From NCBI GenBank assembly GCA_963751355.1, contig CAVVVS010000027.1, forward strand, positions 1-48,766: a stretch of DNA of 48,766 nt, read 5' to 3'. A model generated the notes under the pieces. The model was not told the origin of the DNA. It saw only the letters and a program-made list of their open reading frames with translations, and ran no database searches. The position numbers and the translations under genes are program-made. Shown piece after piece: positions 42,703 to 48,766 of the stretch. How positions within the stretch are numbered: position 1 is the stretch's first letter; every line of letters starts with the position of its first letter. Source of the DNA: CAVVVS01 sp963751355. GTDB taxonomy: Bacteria > Bacteroidota > Ignavibacteria > Ignavibacteriales > Ignavibacteriaceae.

Positions 42703-43344
42703 TTAGTCAGTAACACGTTTTCCTAATATTTCGCCTCGGCATATCCAAACTTTAATGCCGATTGAACCATAAATAGTTTCCGCTCTGCCAAGAGCATAAT
42801 CAATATCGGCTCTAATAGTATGCAGAGGAATTCGACCTTCCTTATACTGTTCGGTACGAGCCATTTCAGCTCCGCCTAATCTACCTGAACACATAATTCT
42901 GACACCTTCGGCACCCATCCTCATAGCAGCAGTAATTGCCATCTTCATAGCTCTCCTAAACGAAACCCTGCCTGAAAGCTGATTAGCGATGTTTTCGGCA
43001 ACTAAATAAGCATCCAACTCAGGTCTTTTAATTTCGGAAATCTGAACTTTAACTTCTTTTTCCGTAATTTGTTTCAGCTCTTGTTCCAGTTGGGTAATTT
43101 CCTTACCGCTTTTCCCTATTACCACTCCCGGTCTTGAAGTATGAATAGTTAGGATTATATTTTTTGAGGTTCTATCGATAACAATTCTTGAAATACCGGC
43201 TTTTCTTAATCTATTTCTGACATAACTTCTTAATTTATTATCTTCTTTTAGTTTAGTTGCATAACTTTTATTTTCATACCAATTAGAGTCCCATCCTCTA
43301 ATAATTCCTACTCTAAATCCTACCGGGTGTGTTTTCTGTCCCAA
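42703..43344 (-). CDS. rpsC: 30S ribosomal protein S3
   Basis: 213 residues: GQKTHPVGFRVGIIRGWDS start, KH domain with GVVIGKSGKEI, and the C-terminal S3 domain (GRLGGAEMARTEQYKEGRIPLHTIRADIDYA). Forms part of the mRNA entry channel. The start codon is TTG (43344) with a perfect AGGAGG upstream. 20 nt after rplV. Confidence 0.98.
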   Translation of the reverse strand: MGQKTHPVGFRVGIIRGWDSNWYENKSYATKLKEDNKLRSYVRNRLRKAGISRIVIDRTSKNIILTIHTSRPGVVIGKSGKEITQLEQELKQITEKEVKVQISEIKRPELDAYLVAENIANQLSGRVSFRRAMKMAITAAMRMGAEGVRIMCSGRLGGAEMARTEQYKEGRIPLHTIRADIDYALGRAETIYGSIGIKVWICRGEILGKRVTD

Positions 43345-43364
43345 AAAAATATCCTCCTAAAAAT

Positions 43365-43709
43365 TTATGCTTTAGTTTCTACAACAACTGTTAAATGACA
43401 GGATCTTTTTCTAATCCTGTACGCTCTTCCCATAGGAGCGGGTGAAATTCTTTTAAGTGTAGGTCCCTGGTTTACAAATGCTTCTTTAACGATTATATTT
43501 TCAGGTTCTACTCTTACGGAATCATCCAGGTTCATTAAATTAGCTACTGCCGATCTTAAAGTTTTCTCCGCATCTTTTGAAGCATGCTTCGGATGAAAGT
43601 GTAAAATTTCGATAGCTTTATCGACCGGCAAACCTCTTATTAAATCGACTACCAATCTCATTTTTCTCGGTGAAGAACCTAAATACCTATTTATTGCTTT
43701 TGCTTCCAT
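43365..43709 (-). CDS. rplV: 50S ribosomal protein L22
   Basis: 114 residues: YLGSSPRKMRLVVDLIRG and the tunnel-loop end APMGRAYRIRKRSCHLTVVV. Lines the peptide exit tunnel. 29 nt after rpsS. Confidence 0.98.
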   Translation of the reverse strand: MEAKAINRYLGSSPRKMRLVVDLIRGLPVDKAIEILHFHPKHASKDAEKTLRSAVANLMNLDDSVRVEPENIIVKEAFVNQGPTLKRISPAPMGRAYRIRKRSCHLTVVVETKA

Positions 43710-43738
43710 TTTACGTCAAATTCCTTTAGTTAAAATAA

Positions 43739-44023
43739 CTATGCCTTCGTTGCTTTTTCAGCTTTAGTTCCCGGATGTCCTCTAAATATTCTTGTGGGTG
43801 AAAACTCACCGAGTTTATGCCCTACCATATTTTCGGTTATATAAACCGGAATCATTTTATTTCCATTGTGAACAGCAATTGTATGACCTACAAAGTCAGG
43901 AGTTACAGTTGAAGCTCTAGACCAGGTTTTAATAATTTTCTTCTGGTTAGTGCTATTGAGTTGATTAATTTTTTCAGCTAACTTATAATCAACAAAGGGT
44001 CCTTTTTTAACCGATCTTGGCAT
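43739..44023 (-). CDS. rpsS: 30S ribosomal protein S19
   Basis: 94 residues: MPRSVKKGPFVDYKL start, IKTWSRASTVTPDFVGHTIAV and HKLGEFSPTRIFRGH. Head of the small subunit. 13 nt after rplB. Confidence 0.98.
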   Translation of the reverse strand: MPRSVKKGPFVDYKLAEKINQLNSTNQKKIIKTWSRASTVTPDFVGHTIAVHNGNKMIPVYITENMVGHKLGEFSPTRIFRGHPGTKAEKATKA

Positions 44024-44036
44024 ATTAATTTACTCT

Positions 44037-44864
44037 CTACTTGTTGCGTCTTTTAATAATAAATTTGTTTGATTCTTTCTTATTTCTCCGGGTTTTCAAA
44101 CCTTTGGCACTCTGTCCCCAAGGAGAGACAGGATGACCGCCCCCGGAAGTTTTACCTTCGCCGCCGCCCATAGGATGATCAACAGGATTCATTGCAACAC
44201 CTCTAACATGAGGTCTTTTGCCCATCCAGCGTGTTTTGCCTGCTTTACCCGAACTAATATTTTCTTGTTCGGAATTTCCTACAGCACCATATGTAGCTTT
44301 ACAATTCAAACGAATTGACCTAACCTCACCGGAAGGCATTTTTAATTGTGCAAAGTCGCCTTCTTTTGCAAGTACTTGAATTGAGGAACCCGCACTTCTA
44401 CCCAATTGGGCACCCTTTCCGGGTTTTAATTCAACATTGTGAACAAAACTTCCAAGAGGCATTTCTTTAAGAGGTAATGTATTACCTACGCTAATATCAC
44501 TTCCCGGTCCGGTCTGAATAGTAGCACCAACTTTTAATCCTTCAGGGGCGATGATATACCGTTTTTCACCATCTGCATAATGCAATAAAGCGATTCTAGA
44601 AGTTCGGTTGGGATCGTATTCAATAGAAAATACCTTAGCAGGAATTCCATCCTTATCGCGCTTAAAATCTATTACGCGGTATCTTCTTTTATGTCCTCCG
44701 CCAATATGCCTGGCAGTAATCCGACCTTTATTATTTCTTCCACCCGACTTTCTTAGGGAAGAAGTTAACGATTTTTCCGGAGTTGTTTTTGTAATTTCAT
44801 CAAATGAAGATACAGATTTAAATCTTGTTCCCGGTGTATTTGGTTTTAACTTAATAATTGCCAT
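44037..44864 (-). CDS. rplB: 50S ribosomal protein L2
   Basis: 275 residues, family length. GGGHKRRYRVIDFKRDKDGI, the MNPVDHPMGGGEGKTSGGG loop next to the peptidyl transferase centre with its key histidine, and the basic end KSNKFIIKRR-like tail. 21 nt after rplW. Confidence 0.98.
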   Translation of the reverse strand: MAIIKLKPNTPGTRFKSVSSFDEITKTTPEKSLTSSLRKSGGRNNKGRITARHIGGGHKRRYRVIDFKRDKDGIPAKVFSIEYDPNRTSRIALLHYADGEKRYIIAPEGLKVGATIQTGPGSDISVGNTLPLKEMPLGSFVHNVELKPGKGAQLGRSAGSSIQVLAKEGDFAQLKMPSGEVRSIRLNCKATYGAVGNSEQENISSGKAGKTRWMGKRPHVRGVAMNPVDHPMGGGEGKTSGGGHPVSPWGQSAKGLKTRRNKKESNKFIIKRRNK

Positions 44865-44885
44865 TTAATTGTCCTGCTTTCAAAC

Positions 44886-45179
44886 CTAAACTTGATCAAA
44901 TATCTCAATTGATTCCCCTTCTCTCAGGGTAACTATAGCTTTTTTAAATTTTGGTGATTTTCCTTCAAACCTTCCGCTTTTCCTAAACTGAGTTTTGGTT
45001 TTACCTGGATGATTTATTGTATGGACACGAACAACGTGTACATCGAATTTTTTTTGTATCGCTTTAGCAATTTCAATTTTATTAGCTTTCGGGTTCACCA
45101 AAAAACCGTACTTTCCTTTATCTGCCGTTAAATTCGTCATCTTCTCAGTAACCAAAGGGCTAATTAATACATTATGCAT
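44886..45179 (-). CDS. rplW: 50S ribosomal protein L23
   Basis: 97 residues: ISPLVTEKMTNL start and FLVNPKANKIEIAKAIQKKF. Docking site for trigger factor and SRP at the exit tunnel. Starts 1 nt after rplD. Confidence 0.97.
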   Translation of the reverse strand: MHNVLISPLVTEKMTNLTADKGKYGFLVNPKANKIEIAKAIQKKFDVHVVRVHTINHPGKTKTQFRKSGRFEGKSPKFKKAIVTLREGESIEIFDQV

Positions 45180-45180
45180 C

Positions 45181-45828
45181 TTAGTTCACCGCCTCTTTTT
45201 TATTTTCAAAGGTATCCGCGATAGCATTCACAGCACTCTCTTGAAGGATAAGAATCTGATTATTTAGTAAATCGTAAGTAGAGACTTTACCGGCTTCAAG
45301 AATTTTAACTTTCGGAATATTTCGTCCAGATTTATACACAGTATCAAGTTTACCGTTAGTTAATAACAAAACTTTTTTACCTGTAACCTTCAAAGCATCA
45401 AGGATACTTACAAATTCCTTAGTCTTTGGAGCTTCAAAGTTAAAATCTTCAACAACTAATAATTGCTCATCTTTAACTTTGTGGCTTAATGCTGATTTTC
45501 TAGCCAACCTTTTAACTTTCTTGGGCAAATTTTGTCTGTAATTCCTTGGGCGTGGACCGAAAATAGTTCCTCCTCCGACCCACAATGGAGATCTTGACGT
45601 ACCGGCTCTAGCACCACCTCTGCCTTTCTGTTTCCACGGCTTCTTACCGCCACCCCTAACTTCACTTCTTTCCTTTGCCTTGTGGGTGCCCTGCCGCTGG
45701 TTAGCCAAATAACTTTTCACCGACAAATATATTGCATGTTCGTTCGGCTCAATCATAAAAATTGACTCCGGAAGTTCAACTTGCTTACCGGATGATGTGC
45801 CGTCGATTTTAAGTATATCTAATTTCAT
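45181..45828 (-). CDS. rplD: 50S ribosomal protein L4
   Basis: 215 residues from ATG 45828; an in-frame TTG at 45840 would add four residues but leaves no room for its ribosome-binding site. Typical GGGKKPWKQKGRGGARAGTSRSP loop reaching the exit tunnel and KVKRLARKSALSHK. 13 nt after rplC. In E. coli L4 represses the S10 operon. Confidence 0.97.
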   Translation of the reverse strand: MKLDILKIDGTSSGKQVELPESIFMIEPNEHAIYLSVKSYLANQRQGTHKAKERSEVRGGGKKPWKQKGRGGARAGTSRSPLWVGGGTIFGPRPRNYRQNLPKKVKRLARKSALSHKVKDEQLLVVEDFNFEAPKTKEFVSILDALKVTGKKVLLLTNGKLDTVYKSGRNIPKVKILEAGKVSTYDLLNNQILILQESAVNAIADTFENKKEAVN

Positions 45829-45841
45829 TTTTAATACCAAC

Positions 45842-46465
45842 CTAATTCTTTATCAATTCTACAATTGAATTCACCGAGCCGGGAACAGCTCCCTTCACTA
45901 AAATTATATTTTCTTCGGGTAATATTTTTACAACTCTCAAATTAGAAACAGTAACCTTTTCAAATCCTTGTCTGCCAGCCATCCTTTGACCTTTAAATAC
46001 TCTGGATGGATATGAACTGGAACCTATTGAACCGGGAGCTCTTAATCTATCACTTTGTCCGTGAGTAGTACCGCCGACACCACCGAAACCATGACGTTTC
46101 ATTACGCCTTGGAATCCTTTTCCTATGCTTCTGCCGCGTACTTTTATTTTTTCACCTTCAATGAACAAATTGACTTTTATTTCATCACCGATTTTATAAT
46201 CTTCTATCGATGAGAAATTGAATTCTTTCAATATTGCTGTAGCCGCTAAGTTGTTTTTCTTAAATTGCCCAAGTACAGGTTTTGATATATTCTTTTCTTT
46301 TTTAGAACCATACCCGAGTTGTAAAGCTTCATAACCATCTTTTTCTTTTGTCTTGATAGATACTACTCTACATGGTCCTGCATGTATAACCGTAACGGGG
46401 ACACGTTCTCCTTCCGCGGTAAACACACTAGACATTCCAATTTTTTTTCCGATGATGCCAGACAT
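45842..46465 (-). CDS. rplC: 50S ribosomal protein L3
   Basis: 207 residues from ATG 46465 (SD GAGGG 8 nt upstream); an in-frame ATG at 46483 would overlap the rpsJ stop. Start MSGIIGKKIGMSSVF and the central loop HGFGGVGGTTHGQSDRLRAPGS are diagnostic. Near the peptidyl transferase centre. 17 nt after rpsJ. Confidence 0.98.
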   Translation of the reverse strand: MSGIIGKKIGMSSVFTAEGERVPVTVIHAGPCRVVSIKTKEKDGYEALQLGYGSKKEKNISKPVLGQFKKNNLAATAILKEFNFSSIEDYKIGDEIKVNLFIEGEKIKVRGRSIGKGFQGVMKRHGFGGVGGTTHGQSDRLRAPGSIGSSSYPSRVFKGQRMAGRQGFEKVTVSNLRVVKILPEENIILVKGAVPGSVNSIVELIKN

Positions 46466-46482
46466 CTTTATACCCTCATTCA

Positions 46483-46791
46483 TTAAAGCTTAATCTCAAT
46501 ATCAACACCCGCCGGAATATCTAATTTGCTTAAAGAATCGACGGTTTTATTATTTGAATTATGAATATCAATAATTCTTTTATGTGCCCGGGTTTCAAAT
46601 TGTTCTCTAGATTTCTTATCAACATGCGGTGATCTAAGAACAGTATATACAGTTCTGCGAGTCGGTAATGGTATAGGACCAGATACAACCGCCCCCGTAC
46701 TTCTTACGGTCTTAATAATCTTTTCGGTAGATTTATCTATCAGAATATGATCGTATGATTTTAATTTAATTCTAATCTTTTGACCAGGCAC
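46483..46791 (-). CDS. rpsJ: 30S ribosomal protein S10
   Basis: 102 residues: PGQKIRIKLKSYDHILID start, TGAVVSGPIPLPTRRTVYTV and the end PAGVDIEIKL. First gene of the S10 group; also known as NusE in antitermination. GTG start (46791) with AAGGAG 7 nt upstream. 72 nt from tuf, with a terminator hairpin in the gap. Confidence 0.98.
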   Translation of the reverse strand: MPGQKIRIKLKSYDHILIDKSTEKIIKTVRSTGAVVSGPIPLPTRRTVYTVLRSPHVDKKSREQFETRAHKRIIDIHNSNNKTVDSLSKLDIPAGVDIEIKL

Positions 46792-46821
46792 TTATGTACT
46801 CCTTTTAATGTTTAACACACA

Positions 46822-46847
46822 AAAAGGGAGCTTGAAGGCTCCCTTTT
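46822..46847 (-). terminator. Hairpin terminator or attenuator between tuf and rpsJ
   Basis: 10-bp stem AAAAGGGAGC / GCTCCCTTTT (46822-46831 and 46838-46847) with a 6-nt loop, followed on the minus strand by TTTTTGTGTGTT. It lies 16 nt after the tuf stop. Probably partial termination separating the str and S10 groups. Confidence 0.85.
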
Positions 46848-46863
46848 GGTGCTTCATCTAATA

Positions 46864-48069
46864 TTATTCTATAATTTTCGTAACTACACCCGCTCCTACG
46901 GTTCTACCACCTTCACGAATAGCAAAGCGTAATCCTTCTTCCATAGCAATTTCACTGATAAGGTCAACTTTTAATTTTACATCGTCACCGGGCATAACCA
47001 TTTCCGTTCCTTCCGGTAAGGTAGCGATTCCGGTAACATCGGTGGTTCTGAAGTAGAACTGAGGTCTGTAACCATTAAAGAACGGTGTATGACGTCCGCC
47101 TTCTTCTTTTGATAGAATATAAACTTGACCTTCAAATTTTTTATGAGGAGTTATGGAACCTGTTTTGGCAAGAACCATACCTCTTTCAATTTCTTTTTTA
47201 TCCACACCACGTAACAGCAAGCCTGCATTATCACCAGCCAATGCCGAATCGAGTTCTTTTCTGAACATTTCTATACCGGTAACAACCGTCTTTTTGTGCA
47301 GACCCAACCCGATTAACTCAACTTCTTCCTGAATTTTAACCTGACCTCTTTCAACTCTGCCGGTAGCAACAGTTCCACGACCGGTAATAGAGAAGACGTC
47401 CTCAACAGGCATAAGGAATGGTTTATCGGTATCTCTTTCAGGTAACGGAATATATTCATCGACAGCTTTCATCAAGTCCCAAATACATTGTAACCGGGGA
47501 TCATCAGAAGGTGCATCACTTGAAGCAGCTTCAAGAGCTTTAAGAGCTGAACCCTGAATAATCGGAATTTCATCTCCCGGAAATTCATATTCATTTAATA
47601 GATCCCGCAATTCAACTTCAACTAATTCGAGAAGTTCGGGATCGTCAACCATATCTACTTTATTCATAAATACAACTATTCTCGGTACACCAACCTGACG
47701 GGCAAGAAGGATATGCTCTCTTGTTTGTGGCATAGGACCATCTGTAGCGGCAACAACCAGGATAGCTCCGTCCATTTGTGCAGCACCGGTAATCATATTC
47801 TTCACATAATCTGCGTGGCCCGGGCAGTCAACATGGGCATAGTGTCTATTTTCAGTTGAATATTCTACGTGCGCCGTAGCAATGGTTATACCTCTTTCTC
47901 TTTCTTCGGGTGCATTATCTATACTATCAAATGATCTTACTACGGATAAGCCCTTTTTAGCGAGAGCCATTGTGATGGCAGCGGTTAATGTAGTTTTGCC
48001 ATGATCTACGTGACCAATTGTTCCTACGTTAACGTGAGGTTTACTTCTATCAAATTTTTCTTTTGCCAT
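46864..48069 (-). CDS. tuf: Elongation factor Tu
   Basis: 401 residues. GTPase motifs GHVDHGKT, DCPGHADY and NKVDM; the switch region APEERERGITI; C-terminal beta-barrel domains ending in REGGRTVGAGVVTKIIE. Brings aminoacyl-tRNA to the ribosome. Good SD upstream of the ATG. 44 nt after fusA, as in str operons. Confidence 0.99.
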   Translation of the reverse strand: MAKEKFDRSKPHVNVGTIGHVDHGKTTLTAAITMALAKKGLSVVRSFDSIDNAPEERERGITIATAHVEYSTENRHYAHVDCPGHADYVKNMITGAAQMDGAILVVAATDGPMPQTREHILLARQVGVPRIVVFMNKVDMVDDPELLELVEVELRDLLNEYEFPGDEIPIIQGSALKALEAASSDAPSDDPRLQCIWDLMKAVDEYIPLPERDTDKPFLMPVEDVFSITGRGTVATGRVERGQVKIQEEVELIGLGLHKKTVVTGIEMFRKELDSALAGDNAGLLLRGVDKKEIERGMVLAKTGSITPHKKFEGQVYILSKEEGGRHTPFFNGYRPQFYFRTTDVTGIATLPEGTEMVMPGDDVKLKVDLISEIAMEEGLRFAIREGGRTVGAGVVTKIIE

Positions 48070-48113
48070 CTAAAATCTCCTTCAAATTTATTTCTTTATA
48101 ATATTCTTTTTAT

Positions 48114-48766
48114 TTATTCAGTTGCTACTGATTTTTTGCCGAGTGTTTTTTCTGCTATTTCTTCGGATATAGACTTAGGTACTTCAGAATAATAACCGAA
48201 TTGCATAGTATATATCGCTCGTCCCTGAGTCATGGAACGAAGGATCGTTGCATATCCGAACATTTCCGATAAAGGAACTGTAGATTTAATAACCTGGGCA
48301 TCTTTTCTAGCCGAAAATCCTTCAATTTTACCACGACGAGAGTTTAAATCACCCATCACATCACCCAAATATTCCTCTGGGGTTACTACTTCTACATTCA
48401 TGATAGGCTCCAATAAAACCGGCTTAGCTTTTTTTGCGCCTGACTTAAAAGCCATTGATCCCGCTACTTTGAAAGACAATTCATCCGAATCGACATCGTG
48501 ATATGAACCGTCATAAATTTTAGCTTTAATATCAACAACTGGAAAACCTGCGACAACACCATTTCTCATAGATTCCTGAATCCCGGAAGATACCGCAGGG
48601 ATATATTCTCTTGGAACAGATCCTCCAACAATAGCGTTAGTAAACTCAAAGCCTTTACCTGATTCGTTAGGACTTAATTCAATCCAAACGTGACCGAACT
48701 TTCCACGACCACCTGATTGTTTAATAAATTTCCCTTCAGCATTGACGGTTTGCGTAATTGTTTCTC
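48114..48766 (-). CDS. fusA: Elongation factor G, C-terminal part (cut by window edge)
   Basis: About 217 codons open from the window edge to the stop at 48114. The frame continues beyond any internal ATG: ETITQTVNAEGKFIKQSGGR and GKFGHVWIELSPNE start domain IV, which mimics a tRNA anticodon arm; VVTPEEYLGDVMGDLNSRRG and the end IAEKTLGKKS are domain V. EF-G moves tRNAs and mRNA through the ribosome. The 5' part lies outside. Confidence 0.97.
   Translation of the reverse strand, partial: ETITQTVNAEGKFIKQSGGRGKFGHVWIELSPNESGKGFEFTNAIVGGSVPREYIPAVSSGIQESMRNGVVAGFPVVDIKAKIYDGSYHDVDSDELSFKVAGSMAFKSGAKKAKPVLLEPIMNVEVVTPEEYLGDVMGDLNSRRGKIEGFSARKDAQVIKSTVPLSEMFGYATILRSMTQGRAIYTMQFGYYSEVPKSISEEIAEKTLGKKSVATE

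Noticed and set aside
1..48766. CRISPR array, insertion sequences or prophage genes
   Set aside because: No regularly spaced repeats, transposase or integrase was seen anywhere in the window.

Overview
The window is AT-rich chromosomal DNA from a Gram-negative bacterium, most probably of the Ignavibacteria/Chlorobiota-Bacteroidota group. Reasons: a SusC/RagA-style TonB receptor with an N-terminal carboxypeptidase-regulatory-like domain, PepSY-like secreted proteins, a short primary sigma factor without a long region 1.1, and a complete str/S10/spc/alpha ribosomal cluster without adk between secY and map. Unlike typical Bacteroidetes, many genes here have good Shine-Dalgarno sequences, and several use TTG or GTG starts. 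The assignment rests on protein style only and was not searched.

Layout. 1-3262: a TlpA-type thioredoxin whose N-terminal membrane anchor is cut off by an in-frame stop, then on the minus strand a LolA-like secreted protein and a two-gene ABC exporter. 3263-4146 is a long non-coding stretch holding one short candidate leader ORF. 4147-11889 (plus strand): B12-dependent ribonucleotide reductase with a strong terminator, an unrecognised 601-residue cysteine-containing protein, and a DEAD-box RNA helicase. 11890-12106 is a hairpin cluster between convergent genes. 12107-24477 (minus strand): a TolC/adaptor/RND efflux operon, two secreted proteins, a TonB receptor, an OmpR-type two-component system, and a periplasmic rhodanese. 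The response-regulator, receptor and PepSY genes share an 11-bp-spaced direct repeat upstream, which suggests one regulon. 24670-30915 (minus strand): an NlpC/P60 lipoprotein, the primary sigma factor, two bacterial-microcompartment vertex (EutN/CcmL) genes, a PIN-domain protein, a small unknown protein, phosphopentomutase, and a membrane GAF-GAF-degenerate-GGDEF protein.

31153-48766 (minus strand) is engB followed, in upstream direction, by rplQ-rpoA-rpsD-rpsK-rpsM-rpmJ-infA-map-secY-rplO-rpmD-rpsE-[tRNA-Gln]-rplR-rplF-rpsH-rpsN-rplE-rplX-rplN-rpsQ-rpmC-rplP-rpsC-rplV-rpsS-rplB-rplW-rplD-rplC-rpsJ-tuf and the 3' part of fusA, cut by the window edge. The order is the ancestral bacterial one; the unusual element is a tRNA-Gln gene between rplR and rpsE.

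The most noteworthy points are: a microcompartment vertex gene 1 nt downstream of a PIN gene in a deoB operon, a second vertex gene 18 nt upstream of the primary sigma factor, the shared direct repeats of the two-component regulon, the tRNA inside the spc operon, the interrupted TlpA, a perfect 20-bp palindrome before the efflux operon, and the unrecognised 601-residue protein.
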